Positions 24,990 through 33,850 of a DNA stretch of 42,864 nt are shown here, in pieces (the stretch's first letter is position 1; each line of letters opens with the position of its first letter). The notes under the pieces are model-generated. The model worked only from the letters and a program-made list of their open reading frames with translations. It had not been told where the DNA came from and did not search any database. Source of the DNA: Collinsella aerofaciens. GTDB taxonomy: Bacteria; Actinomycetota; Coriobacteriia; Coriobacteriales; Coriobacteriaceae. The stretch spans positions 1-42,864 of the forward strand of contig JAJXHK010000015.1 in the NCBI GenBank assembly GCA_021639365.1, read 5' to 3'. The position numbers were made by a program, and so were the translations under genes.

Positions 24990-26000
24990 GTGGCAAAACA
25001 GCGCGTTACGATCGCAGACGTCGCTCGAGAGGCGGGAACCTCGACGGCAAGCGTCTCGTATTACCTCAACGACAAACGAGAAAAGCTTAGCGAGAAGACG
25101 CAGGCAAAGATTGCGCGCGTCATCAAGGAACTCGGATACGTTCCCAACGCCCAAGCGCAAACGCTCACCGGCAAGCAGACCCACGTCATCGCCATCATCA
25201 TTTTGGATAACACCAACAAGTGGGCGGGCCTCGTCCTCAACGGCATGGAACAAGTCATGCTCCCCGCGGGCTACCAGACGGTCGTTTGCACGAGCAACTT
25301 TAACCCCGAGACCGAGCTCATGTATGTCGACAAAATGCTCTCGCTGGGCGTCGATGGTTTTATCATCCAGCCCACGGCAAATTTCAAGGCAGTCCACGAC
25401 CGCATCAAGCGCGCCGGCAAGCCCGTCGTCTTTTTTGACGCGGCCATCTACAGCCCAGGCACCAGCTGGATCAAAACCAACCTCTACGACGGCGTGTACA
25501 ATGCCACGCAGGCGCTTCTCGATGCCGGCTACGAGGACTTTTTCTCCATTGCCGCTAACATGACCGAAATGCGCACCCGCATGGAGCGTTTTCAGGGGTA
25601 TGCCGAGGCACTGGCAGCGAACGGACAGCTCTACAAAGCGATTCCCATCGACCACAACAAGCCGTCGGTCGGTGAGCTTACCGAGTACTTTAAATACAAG
25701 TTCAACCCCGCCAAGCGAACCCTTATCTTCGTGCAAAACCAGTGGGCGCTCCCCCGTGTCTACAAGGCCCTCCAGCCCATGGCCCATCTACTTCCGCAGC
25801 AAATCGGTCTTTTGGGACTCAACTGCGAAGACTGGACCAACCTCACCACGCCGACCGTCTCCACGATCATCGAGCCCGTCGACCAGGAAGGCAGAGAGGC
25901 GGCCGAGATGCTCCTCGCGCTACTCGATGGCAGCAGCACGCCCGGTGAGCAGCGCATTCTCGAATGTAAACTCAATTGGCTCGGTTCCACCTCGATCTAG
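24990..26000 (+). CDS. LacI family regulator of the PTS-GatZ operon
   Basis: The 336-residue protein has the LacI helix-turn-helix (RVTIADVAREAGTSTASVSYYLN) at its start, a hinge (NAQAQTLTGKQ) and a ribose-binding-protein-like effector domain (VIAIIILDN, DGFIIQPTAN, PVVFFDAAIY). The start is placed at the GTG at 24990, five bases after GGAAGGAG; the ATG twelve codons upstream has no ribosome site. Its divergent position next to the sugar operon and the nearby palindromes suggest that it controls that operon and perhaps itself. In this family the effector is commonly the sugar or its phosphate. Confidence 0.92.
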   Translation: MAKQRVTIADVAREAGTSTASVSYYLNDKREKLSEKTQAKIARVIKELGYVPNAQAQTLTGKQTHVIAIIILDNTNKWAGLVLNGMEQVMLPAGYQTVVCTSNFNPETELMYVDKMLSLGVDGFIIQPTANFKAVHDRIKRAGKPVVFFDAAIYSPGTSWIKTNLYDGVYNATQALLDAGYEDFFSIAANMTEMRTRMERFQGYAEALAANGQLYKAIPIDHNKPSVGELTEYFKYKFNPAKRTLIFVQNQWALPRVYKALQPMAHLLPQQIGLLGLNCEDWTNLTTPTVSTIIEPVDQEGREAAEMLLALLDGSSTPGEQRILECKLNWLGSTSI

Positions 26001-26073
26001 CCATACGTCAAATATGAGGCAAATGAATCCGTAGCGTTTGTCCCAAATCTTAAGTATTTGTTCGACAGAACGG

Positions 26074-26093
26074 CCTCTGTCGGCTCCTGCTAG
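26074..26093. other. Small hairpin ahead of the nuclease gene
   Basis: CGACAGA and TCTGTCG form a 7-bp stem with a six-base loop in the leader of the nuclease gene. Function unknown; positions are approximate to a few bases. Confidence 0.3.
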
Positions 26094-26129
26094 ACTGATA
26101 GATTCCCAACCGTCCATCTAGGAGCCTCC

Positions 26130-27116
26130 ATGTCGCGCAAGCCCGCTTACAAGCAAGTACTTTCCATCGGCACCGCCGTGGTGCTGGGGTTTGCGCTGTT
26201 CACAGGGTCGCTCGACGGGGCGCCCAAGCTGTTGTCGCCGCAAAGCGATGAGCAGGCGGCAGCCCTGGCCGAAAAACAAAACGAGAGCCCCAGCCGCACC
26301 GACGACGAAGCAGACCTGGTTGCCCGGCTCGAATCAGGAACAGCGAGCTCCTCGGACTCTCAAAATAGCCAAGACTCTGGCGATGGCTCCGAGTCCACCG
26401 CGACCAACACCAACGGCAACGTTACCTCCGCGGATAGTGCCGCCACCCCCATCGACGAGGTGGAAAACCCCGACCTCAACCGCGCCCGCGGCGTATACCT
26501 CAGCAGCATTCCCGACTACGCGGGTAACCCCTATGTTGCCCTTCGCGCCGACAGCACGCACCCGCTCGGCACGCCGTCGTTCACGCTCGATGAATACGAG
26601 CGCGCTACCGAAGAGGGCTGCTTTAAGAAGTTCTCCAAGCTCGACAGTCTGGGCCGCACCCGCAAAGCGCTCGCCTGCGTAGGTCCCGAGTCGCTCGGTC
26701 AAGGCAAGCGCGGGGATATTTCGCGTATCCACCCCGCCGGATGGCACCAGCAGCGCTACGACTTTATTCCGGGTCAAAGCCTCTACAACCGCTGCCACCT
26801 TATCGCCTGGTCGCTCTGCGGCGAAAACGCCAACCGCAAGAATCTCCTCACCGGCACGCGCTATCTCAACGAAACGGGCATGCTGCCGTTTGAAGAGCAG
26901 ATCCTCGACTACATCCACGACACAGGCAACCATGTGCTCTACCGCGTCACGCCCATGTATAACGAAGAGGAACTTGTCTGCCGTGGCGTGCGACTTGAGG
27001 CGCAATCGGTCGAGGACCGCGGCAAGACGCTGTGCTTCCACGTATATTGCTACAACCTGCAGCCGCATGTGCAGATCGACTACTCCACCGGCCGCAACCA
27101 GGCCTCGGGGGACTAG
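26130..27116 (+). CDS. Membrane-anchored or secreted DNA/RNA non-specific endonuclease
   Basis: The 328-residue protein has a basic start and a hydrophobic segment (about 11-30) that serves as signal or anchor, then a low-complexity S/T/D/N linker (about 35-115) and a beta-beta-alpha-metal nuclease domain of the streptococcal EndA/Spd type (Endonuclea_NS_2). Key residues are in YNRCHLIAWSLCGENANRKNLLTGTRYLN (220-248; long segment given by position): catalytic H223 and the metal-binding asparagine in the GENANRKN segment. Four or more cysteines in the outer domain may form disulfides. The ATG follows AGGAGCC. It stands alone. Likely roles are DNA scavenging, biofilm DNA breakdown or competition; I see no immunity gene next to it. 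Confidence 0.85.
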   Translation: MSRKPAYKQVLSIGTAVVLGFALFTGSLDGAPKLLSPQSDEQAAALAEKQNESPSRTDDEADLVARLESGTASSSDSQNSQDSGDGSESTATNTNGNVTSADSAATPIDEVENPDLNRARGVYLSSIPDYAGNPYVALRADSTHPLGTPSFTLDEYERATEEGCFKKFSKLDSLGRTRKALACVGPESLGQGKRGDISRIHPAGWHQQRYDFIPGQSLYNRCHLIAWSLCGENANRKNLLTGTRYLNETGMLPFEEQILDYIHDTGNHVLYRVTPMYNEEELVCRGVRLEAQSVEDRGKTLCFHVYCYNLQPHVQIDYSTGRNQASGD

Positions 27117-27174
27117 GGCCGACCAAGCTGCCCCAAAACCTAACGTGATCCGTTTTTCTCCGCCCCCCAGGGAT

Positions 27175-27209
27175 CAAAAAGGGCCGCCCCGGATTACCCA
27201 GAGCGGCCC
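27175..27209 (-). terminator. Terminator downstream of the EF-G-like gene
   Basis: GGGCCGC (27181-27187) pairs with GCGGCCC (27203-27209), with five T following on the minus strand. Confidence 0.8.
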
Positions 27210-27245
27210 TTGCATCGGCACGTATGTTACAGGCAACGCCACACG

Positions 27246-29321
27246 CTACTTGGCGCGGCCCTCCTCATAGCGCTCGACCAGCTTGGCCTGAACGTCATAG
27301 GGCACCTGCTCGTAGCCGGCGGGCTTCATGGTAAAGTCGCCCGTGCCGCGCGTGATAGAGCGCAGACGCGTCGAGTAATCCGTCAGCTCGGCCAGCGGCG
27401 CCTGCGCGATAACCACGGTGTCTCCGCGCTCATCGGTCTCCATGCCCGTCACGCGACCGCGCGATGCCGAGATGTCGCCCATCACGGCGCCGGCGTAGCT
27501 CTCGGGGATCGTCACCGTGATTTCCTCGATGGGCTCCAGCACCACCGGATCGGCATCGGCGCACGCCTTGCGCAGGCCGATGCGAGCCGCCGCGCGAAAC
27601 GCCATCTCGTTGGAGTCGACGCTGTGATACGAACCGTCGTACACCGCGACGCGAATGCCCGTGAGCGGGTAGCCGGCAATGATGCCGTCCTTCATGGTCT
27701 CCTGGACGCCCTTGTCCACGGCGGGAATCAGCGAGCGCGGGATGCGGCCACCCACGACCTCGTCAACAAACTCATAGCCGTCGCTCGTGCCGTCGGGCCC
27801 AATGAGCGGCTCCACGCGCAGCCAGCAGTCGCCATACTGACCGGCGCCGCCGGTCTGCTTCTTGTGGCGACCCTGGGCGCTCGCCGTGCGGCGGATGGTC
27901 TCGCGATACGGAATGCGGATCGGCACGCTCCTGGCGGCGACCTTGGTGCGGTCCTCCAGACGGTTGAGCAGCACCGAAACCTGTGCCTCACCAACGGCGG
28001 AGATAATGGTCTGGCCAGTCTCCTCATCGCGGTCGATGCTCATGGTCGGGTCTGCCTTGCAGGCCTTCTCGATAAACGTGTAGAGCTTCTCTTCGTCGCC
28101 GCGATTCTCGGCCTCAATGGCGATGCGGTACTGCGAGTTGGGGAACTTAAACGCCGCAGCCTCGACCTTACCGGTAATGGAGAGCGTATCGCCCGTCTCG
28201 GCAGCCAGCTTGGGCGCCACGATGATGTCGCCGGCATAGGCATGGCCAACCTCGGTCATATCGCGGCCGCACATCACATACAAGTGAGCCAAACGATCGC
28301 CCTTGCGGGTACGCGCGTTGACCAACTCAAGACCCGGCTCAAGCGTGCCCGTCAGCACCTTGATAAAGCTGATGCGGCCCTGCTGCGGATCGGCCAGCGT
28401 CTTAAACACAAACGCCACCGGACGGTCATCGTCACTCGAAATCTTAAGCGAATCACCGTCGATGAGCGGCATCTCGCCGTAGTCCGTCGGCGCCGGGAAG
28501 TATGTGGCGATGTCGTCCATCAGCGAGTTAACGCCCTGCTCCTTAATGCAATCGCCCGCAAAGACCGGCACAAAGATGCGCTCGGCGATCGCCTTGGACA
28601 GCAAGCCTTCAAGCTCCTCCTGCGTCAGCGTCTCCTCGCCTTCCAAGTACTTCATCATCAGCTCGTCGTCGGCCTCGGCCACCAGCTCGCACAGATGGTC
28701 ATGGGCTTCCTCGGCCTGGGCACGATACTCCTCGGGAATCTCCGACTCAACGGCTTCGGTGCCGTTGCAATGGCGCGCCTTCATGCGCACCAGGTCGATG
28801 ATGCCGTCAAAGTCCTCGCCCTCGCCCCAGGGAAGAGTCACGGCGCCCAGGCGCGTGCCAAAGCGCTCCTGCAGCAGGTCCATCGTGGTCGCAAAGCTGG
28901 CCTCGGAGCGCGACAGGCGGTTTACGAACACCGCGCGTGCCAGGCGCAGGTCCTCGGCGGCATACCAGAGCTTAACCGTCGTAGGCTGCGGGCCGGCCTC
29001 GGCGTCGACCACAAACAGGGCCGTCTCGCAGACGCTCATCGCAGCAAAGGCGTCGCCGATAAAATCGGGGTAGCACGGGGCATCGAGCACGTTGATGCGG
29101 GCGCCCTTCCAGTCGATCGGCGCAATGGTCGTCGAGATGGAAAATGCACGCTTGACCTCTTCGGGGTCATAGTCGAGCGTGGGCTTGGTGCCGTCGTGGC
29201 CGCCCAGGCGGGCGGTCTTGCCGGAAAGGTGGAGCATGGCCTCGGCGAGTGAAGTCTTGCCCACCCCGCCTTGGCCTACGAGCACCACGTTCCTTACGTT
29301 ACCGGTCTTGGGAGCACCCAT
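27246..29321 (-). CDS. Elongation factor G-like protein
   Basis: The 691-residue protein has the EF-G domain order, with a GTPase domain, domains II to V and the KPAGYEQVPYDVQAKLVERYE-type C-terminus. It is not the housekeeping factor: G1 is GQGGVGKTS (16-24) instead of AHIDAGKTT, G3 reads DAPC (80-83) instead of DTPG, and G4 reads NRLS (134-137) instead of NKMD. Domain IV keeps a loop with GGAGQYGD. Such EF-G-like (EF-G2 type) proteins occur in actinobacteria and their function is unsettled. The ATG at 29321 follows AAGGAGG by five bases. It is monocistronic; no ribosomal protein genes are near. Confidence 0.87.
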   Translation of the reverse strand: MGAPKTGNVRNVVLVGQGGVGKTSLAEAMLHLSGKTARLGGHDGTKPTLDYDPEEVKRAFSISTTIAPIDWKGARINVLDAPCYPDFIGDAFAAMSVCETALFVVDAEAGPQPTTVKLWYAAEDLRLARAVFVNRLSRSEASFATTMDLLQERFGTRLGAVTLPWGEGEDFDGIIDLVRMKARHCNGTEAVESEIPEEYRAQAEEAHDHLCELVAEADDELMMKYLEGEETLTQEELEGLLSKAIAERIFVPVFAGDCIKEQGVNSLMDDIATYFPAPTDYGEMPLIDGDSLKISSDDDRPVAFVFKTLADPQQGRISFIKVLTGTLEPGLELVNARTRKGDRLAHLYVMCGRDMTEVGHAYAGDIIVAPKLAAETGDTLSITGKVEAAAFKFPNSQYRIAIEAENRGDEEKLYTFIEKACKADPTMSIDRDEETGQTIISAVGEAQVSVLLNRLEDRTKVAARSVPIRIPYRETIRRTASAQGRHKKQTGGAGQYGDCWLRVEPLIGPDGTSDGYEFVDEVVGGRIPRSLIPAVDKGVQETMKDGIIAGYPLTGIRVAVYDGSYHSVDSNEMAFRAAARIGLRKACADADPVVLEPIEEITVTIPESYAGAVMGDISASRGRVTGMETDERGDTVVIAQAPLAELTDYSTRLRSITRGTGDFTMKPAGYEQVPYDVQAKLVERYEEGRAK

Positions 29322-29561
29322 GATGACCTCCTTGCAGGGCCGCGCGCAATGCGCGACGCCAACGGGGAGAGTTCGCGGTCGGTGCCGTCCCGGGAGCAGC
29401 ATGGTCGGCAGCCGAGCCGACTCACCCTCCAAATGTCCTATGCCACCACCCTACCCTCACGGGCGGCTGTCCATGCATACCTTTCGGCACACGTATGAAT
29501 ACAGGCGGCGAGAGGAAGAGACAAGCTTGATAGGCAATTATTGAACCCCGTCGATGTAAAC

Positions 29562-29598
29562 AAAAAGCCGCCACAGACCGTAAGACCTGTGGCGGCTT
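29562..29598 (-). terminator. Terminator downstream of the amino acid ABC operon
   Basis: AAGCCGCCACAG pairs with CTGTGGCGGCTT (ending 29598) and the minus strand runs into TTTTTG. It lies about 35 bases past the ATPase stop. Confidence 0.85.
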
Positions 29599-29631
29599 CG
29601 CCTCAATTAATAGTTGAGTAAATACCTGAGC

Positions 29632-30396
29632 CTATCCCTCGATACGGCTCAAGAACTCACGCGTGCGCCGCTCGCGCGGATGGTCGATGACCTGCTCGGC
29701 AGGACCCTCCTCGACAATACGACCGCCATCCATAAAGACCACGCGGTCGGCAACATCGCGCGCAAACTGCATTGCGTGGGTCACGATCACCATCGTCATG
29801 TTCTGCGCAGCGAGGTCCTTAATGACACGCAGCACCTCGGCCGTCAGCTCGGGATCGAGCGCCGAGGTCGGCTCGTCAAAGAACAAGATCTCCGGGTCGA
29901 GCGCCAGTGCGCGGGCGATACTCACACGCTGTTGCTGACCGCCCGAAAGCTCACATGGCACCTTGTTCTCGTTTCCCGTCAGCCCCATTTGTGCAATCAG
30001 CTCGTGAGCGCGGGCTTCCGCCTGCTCGCGCGGACGCTTAAGCACGCGAATCGGCGCATCGATGATGTTTCTCATCACGGTATAGTGCGGGAACAGATTG
30101 TAGTTCTGGAACACCAGACCAAAACGCGAACGCGCCTGTTTAGGTACATCGCCCTTTGCGTACACCGCGCCCGAGCCCGCATCCGTCGCGACGGCAAGGT
30201 CGCCAAACGAGAGCGAGCCACCGTCGAGCGTCTCGAGCAGCGTGGCACAGCGCAGCAGCGTGGACTTACCGCCGCCCGAAGGCCCGATAATCGCCGCGAC
30301 CTCGCCACGCTTGACCTCGAGCGAGATATCCTTGAGCACCTCATTGCCGCCAAACGCCTTGCGCGCGCTTTCGATTTTCATCACTGAGTTAGTCAT
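29632..30396 (-). CDS. Polar amino acid ABC transporter ATP-binding protein
   Basis: The 254-residue ATPase belongs to the GlnQ/HisP group. It has Walker A GPSGGGKST, signature LSGGQQQRVSIARAL, Walker B ILFFDEPTSALDPE and the switch histidine in VTHAMQFA. It energises uptake of a polar amino acid. The ATG at 30396 overlaps the permease stop in ATGACTAA, which indicates coupled translation; an upstream TTG start has no support. It is the last gene of the operon. Confidence 0.95.
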   Translation of the reverse strand: MTNSVMKIESARKAFGGNEVLKDISLEVKRGEVAAIIGPSGGGKSTLLRCATLLETLDGGSLSFGDLAVATDAGSGAVYAKGDVPKQARSRFGLVFQNYNLFPHYTVMRNIIDAPIRVLKRPREQAEARAHELIAQMGLTGNENKVPCELSGGQQQRVSIARALALDPEILFFDEPTSALDPELTAEVLRVIKDLAAQNMTMVIVTHAMQFARDVADRVVFMDGGRIVEEGPAEQVIDHPRERRTREFLSRIEG

Positions 30397-31042
30397 GGTA
30401 ATAGTCCAGCTTCTTTTCGGCGGCACCCAGCAGCATCTCGACCACAAAGTTAAAGACCCAGTAGATCAGCGCCGCAATCGCAAACGGCACCATGCTCACC
30501 TGCGAGGCGACCAGCGCCTTGGCCGTCGAGAACATCTCGCCCACGCCGATGGCGAACGCCAGCGACGTGTCCTTGACCAGCGTGATGATCTCGTTGCCCA
30601 TCGCCGGCAAAATGCGCTTGGCGACCTGCGGCATCACGATATACAGAAACGTCTGCAGACGCGAGTAGCCCAGCACCTCGGCGGCCTCATATTGACCGCG
30701 CGGAATCGACTGCAGGCCCGAGCGATAGATCTCGGCAAAGTAGCCGGCGTAGTTGATGATGAATGCCACGACGCACGCCGTCCATTTGGAATCGGGCGTG
30801 AGCGAGATGCCAAACACGTAGTACGGGGCAAAGTAGATCGCAAACATCTGCAGCATAAGCGGCGTGCCGCGCATCACCGAAATATAGATGCGCGCAATCC
30901 AACGCAGCGGCGCGACCTTGCTCATGCGCATAAACGCCACGGGGATTCCCAGCGGAATCGACCCGAGCAACGTCAGCACAAACAGCTGCAAGCTGACCAA
31001 GAATCCCTGGCCAAGCATCTGCATCATGACTTGGATAGACAA
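30389..31042 (-). CDS. Polar amino acid ABC transporter permease
   Basis: The 217-residue protein is a HisM/GlnP-type permease with about five membrane helices. The cytoplasmic EAA loop is visible as EAAEVLGYSRLQTFLYIVMPQ, the contact site for the ATPase (given in two overlapping parts: EAAEVLGYSRLQ and TFLYIVMPQ). The start is placed at a TTG at 31042, two to four bases after GAGGGTAGG, which gives normal family length; an in-frame ATG seven codons later lacks a ribosome site. Single permease gene, so it probably works as a homodimer. Confidence 0.92.
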   Translation of the reverse strand: MSIQVMMQMLGQGFLVSLQLFVLTLLGSIPLGIPVAFMRMSKVAPLRWIARIYISVMRGTPLMLQMFAIYFAPYYVFGISLTPDSKWTACVVAFIINYAGYFAEIYRSGLQSIPRGQYEAAEVLGYSRLQTFLYIVMPQVAKRILPAMGNEIITLVKDTSLAFAIGVGEMFSTAKALVASQVSMVPFAIAALIYWVFNFVVEMLLGAAEKKLDYYHD

Positions 31043-31087
31043 CCTACCCTCTCTTTCGCAGTAACGGAACAGCAAACCCAATGCTAA

Positions 31088-31194
31088 AGCGGGTTTTCCA
31101 GGTGCCCGGGTTTGCCGTGAAAGAGGAGCGCCGCGTACTAAATGTACGCAAGCGACGGTTTGAACGGCAAAATCGGGTGCCTGGGAAAGCCGCT
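31088..31194 (-). other. Large intercistronic fold between binding protein and permease genes
   Basis: A 31-base arm (31088-31118) pairs imperfectly with 31164-31194, several of the six mismatches being G-U. It encloses a hairpin with GCGTAC (31133-31138) and GTACGC (31144-31149). One arm overlaps the stop codon of the binding-protein gene. Such structures commonly protect the upstream mRNA from decay and give excess binding protein. Confidence 0.65.
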
Positions 31195-32053
31195 ATTTGA
31201 GAACCCAGTTGTCGAAGGAAAGACCGTAATCTGCGTATTTATCGCAGAGGTCCTTGACCGTACCGTCCTCGTAGAGCGCCTTGAGCGACTCGGTTACAGC
31301 ATCGGCCGACTTGGTGTCGCCCTTCTTAAAGCCGACGGCGTAGTGCTCGCTGGACAGCGGCTTGTCGAGCTGCGTATAGGCATCGGGCTTGGCGGCAAGC
31401 TGATACTGGGCAATCGAAAGGTCGCAAGCCACGGCATCGACCGCACCGCTCTCGAGCTGCATAAACGCCGTGTTGTACTCACCGATGGTATCGAGCGTGG
31501 CAAACGTCGCGGCCAGATCCTTCTGGTCACCCTCGAGCACGTCCTGCGCAGCGGAATCAGTCTGGGTAATCACCGTCTTGCCGGCAAGATCGTCCCAGCT
31601 CTTGATACCCGCGTCCTTCTTGACCACGAGCACCTGCTCGTTGAGCATGTACGGCTCGGAGAACGTGTAGTCGTCCTCACGGCCCTCCATGGTAAAGCCG
31701 TTCCAGATGCAGTTGATGGCGCCTGAGTTAAGCAGCGTATCCTTGGCGTCCCAGTCGATGGCCTCGTATTTGACCTCCCAGCCCTGCTTATCGGCAACAG
31801 CCTTGGCCAGATCGAGATCAAAGCCGGTGTACTCGCCATCGTCGCCCACAAAGCCGTACGGAGGATAGGACTTATCAAAGCCCACCACGAGCTTCTTGGA
31901 CTCCGCAGCGCCCTTCACATCCTTGGCCGCGGCAGAACCAGCAGCGGAGCCCTTGCCGGCACCACCGCCGCAGCCGACAAGACCAAGGCCAAGCACCGTG
32001 GCAAGCGAGCCGGCTAGACCAACAAACTGACGACGAGACATATCGGTATTCAT
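31193..32053 (-). CDS. Amino acid ABC transporter substrate-binding lipoprotein
   Basis: The 286-residue protein has a twin-arginine-like start (SRRQFVGLAG, 6-15), a hydrophobic stretch and a lipobox ending at C28 (GLVGCGG), so it is probably a Tat-exported lipoprotein on the outer face of the membrane. The mature part is a type 3 solute-binding protein: VGFDKSYPPYGF, YTGFDLDLAKAVA, EYNTAFMQLESGAVDAVACD. The ligand is likely a polar amino acid. The ATG at 32053 follows AAGGGGG. First gene of the importer operon. Confidence 0.93.
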   Translation of the reverse strand: MNTDMSRRQFVGLAGSLATVLGLGLVGCGGGAGKGSAAGSAAAKDVKGAAESKKLVVGFDKSYPPYGFVGDDGEYTGFDLDLAKAVADKQGWEVKYEAIDWDAKDTLLNSGAINCIWNGFTMEGREDDYTFSEPYMLNEQVLVVKKDAGIKSWDDLAGKTVITQTDSAAQDVLEGDQKDLAATFATLDTIGEYNTAFMQLESGAVDAVACDLSIAQYQLAAKPDAYTQLDKPLSSEHYAVGFKKGDTKSADAVTESLKALYEDGTVKDLCDKYADYGLSFDNWVLK

Positions 32054-32071
32054 GGTATTCCCCCTTGATGG

Positions 32072-32138
32072 CACTTTAGTTAGGTAAAGTGAGTCATGTA
32101 ACGTTCAGAATCATACACTTTAGTGAGATGGAGTACAA
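32072..32138 (-). promoter_or_regulatory. Promoter and operator-like repeats of the amino acid importer operon
   Basis: On the minus strand TTGTAC (32133-32138) and TATGAT (32110-32115) are exactly 17 bases apart. The near-palindrome CACTTTAGTG (32116-32125) lies in the spacer and a one-mismatch copy CACTTTAGTT (32072-32081) lies 44 bases downstream, a typical arrangement for repression. Confidence 0.6.
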
Positions 32139-32146
32139 GGGAGGGC

Positions 32147-32283
32147 TTGCCCGCCGGGTGCCGGGGCAGGGGTTAAGTTTGCTGCTCTACAGTCCTGCTC
32201 ACGACGGAGAGCACATTAAGTGCTCTCCTGTTCGTGCGGAACTCGCGACAAACTTAACCCCTGCCCCGGCACCCGGCGGGCAA
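32147..32283. repeat. 35-bp perfect inverted repeat with inner hairpin
   Basis: Positions 32147-32181 are the exact reverse complement of 32249-32283. The 67-base spacer contains another 9-bp palindrome (32206-32214 with 32220-32228). The arms contain GGGGCAGGGGTTAAG, related to the GGGGACAG family. No gene lies in the 337-base gap 32054-32390. Confidence 0.9.
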
Positions 32284-32390
32284 ACGTCGTTGGGCTTATC
32301 ACTAACACGAATAAACCGCTTGCATATCGTCTGCTGGCTTGGAACGGTACAATACTTGCAGCTTAAATTCATGAATTAGTGGAGTTATTG

Positions 32391-33839
32391 ATGGCAGAAT
32401 CTCGTGCGGAGCGTAAGGCTCGTCGTGCTTTGATCGAGGCGGCTGAGGAGTCGGAGGAGAAAAAATCTTCTAAGAAATCCAAGCCACCTCAGGATGCGAA
32501 GGGTAAGTCGGCCAAAGGCAAGGTTAAGACCAAGCGTTCTGGCTCTCGTCACGGCGGGGATAAAGCGTCTCACGTTCGTTCCAAGGACTCACGCAAGGAT
32601 TCGGCTCAGCCTGCGCGAAAGATCGTGGATCCCAAGTCGCCTTGTTCCATCATGCGGGCTTGTGGTGGGTGCACGGCGCTCAATCGTCCTTATAAGAAGC
32701 AGTTGGCGGCCAAGCAGGCTGCTATGGAGGAGCTGTTTGCTGAGCTCTGTGAGCGCGAGGGTGTTGCCGTGGATCCCATTCGCGGTATGGGTGTTACCCT
32801 GGGCGACCCGGGCAAGTATCCTGCTCCGCGCGGTTTTCGTCATAAGGCTGCCACCCCCTTTGCTCCCGGCAAGGAGGGCGCTGTCCGCTGCGGCTTTTTT
32901 GAGCGCGGCACGCACAAGATCGTTGCCGTTCCCAAATGCCCCGTTGAGGCGCCGGGCGCTCGTCAGATTCTCAACGGCATCGCGCGCGAGGCCGAACGTC
33001 TGCACATTCCCGCCTTTAACGAAGATAAGCATCTGGGGCTGCTTCGCTATGCCGTCGTTCGCTGTGGCTGGCGCACCGACCAGATCATGGTCACCCTCGT
33101 GACCGCTCAGCGCGACCTGCCGCATGCGCAGGAGTTCTTTGAAGCCGTCGCGGCGCTTGATCCGCATATCGTCACCGTCGCTCAAAACATCAACGGACGC
33201 CCTGGAAATGCCATCTTGGGCGAGGAGACCCGTATCGTCTATGGCGCCGAATGCATGCGCGATCAGCTGCTCGGCTGCGACTTCGACATCTCCCCCACCG
33301 CGTTTTATCAGACCAACCCGCAGCAGACCGAACTGCTCTATCAACTCGCCATTGACGGTATGGATCTGCAGCAGGGTGACGTACTCATGGACGCCTATTG
33401 CGGTAGCGGAACTATCGGCCTGTGCGCAGCTAAAGATGCCCAGGACAAAGGCGCCGGCATTATGCTGCTCGGTGTAGAGCGCAACCCCGCCGGCATTGCC
33501 GACGCACGTCGCAACGCCGAGCTCAACGGCCTCACCCGTAACGCGTGGTTTATGGCTGACGATGCCACTGACTACATCCTCGATGCCGCCGACAACAACG
33601 AGCGGATCGATGTCCTTTCCATCGACCCGCCGCGCGCCGGCTCCACCCCCGAGTTCCTCGAAGCCGCCTGCGCACTCAAGCCGCGCCGCATCACCTATAT
33701 CAGCTGCAACCCCGTGACCCAAGAGCGCGACCTGCACCAGCTCCTCGATGGAGGCTATCGCCTGCTCAAGATCACGCCCGTCGACATGTTCCCCCACACC
33801 GACCACACCGAAACAGTAGCGGTCCTCGAGCGCCGCTAA
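32391..33839 (+). CDS. TrmA/RlmD-family RNA uracil-5-methyltransferase
   Basis: The 482-residue enzyme transfers a methyl group from SAM to C5 of a uridine in RNA, probably 23S rRNA (RlmD/RlmCD type). Residues 1-80 are a lysine-, arginine- and serine-rich tail that replaces the usual TRAM domain. An iron-sulfur cluster motif follows (C85, C91, C94 in SPCSIMRACGGCTALNRP, and the later VPKCP). The catalytic domain has FYQTNPQQ, SAM motif DAYCGSGTIGL, SIDPPRAG and the nucleophile C439 in YISCNPVT. The ATG at 32391 follows GGAG; a GTG four codons earlier is possible. It stands alone, closed by a terminator. tRNA specificity cannot be ruled out. Confidence 0.9.
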   Translation: MAESRAERKARRALIEAAEESEEKKSSKKSKPPQDAKGKSAKGKVKTKRSGSRHGGDKASHVRSKDSRKDSAQPARKIVDPKSPCSIMRACGGCTALNRPYKKQLAAKQAAMEELFAELCEREGVAVDPIRGMGVTLGDPGKYPAPRGFRHKAATPFAPGKEGAVRCGFFERGTHKIVAVPKCPVEAPGARQILNGIAREAERLHIPAFNEDKHLGLLRYAVVRCGWRTDQIMVTLVTAQRDLPHAQEFFEAVAALDPHIVTVAQNINGRPGNAILGEETRIVYGAECMRDQLLGCDFDISPTAFYQTNPQQTELLYQLAIDGMDLQQGDVLMDAYCGSGTIGLCAAKDAQDKGAGIMLLGVERNPAGIADARRNAELNGLTRNAWFMADDATDYILDAADNNERIDVLSIDPPRAGSTPEFLEAACALKPRRITYISCNPVTQERDLHQLLDGGYRLLKITPVDMFPHTDHTETVAVLERR

Positions 33840-33850
33840 GCCGCCGGCAC

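Noticed and set aside
32089..32379. A 96-codon plus-strand frame across the 35-bp inverted repeat
   Set aside because: Its sequence is made of the palindrome and promoter DNA; no ribosome site.
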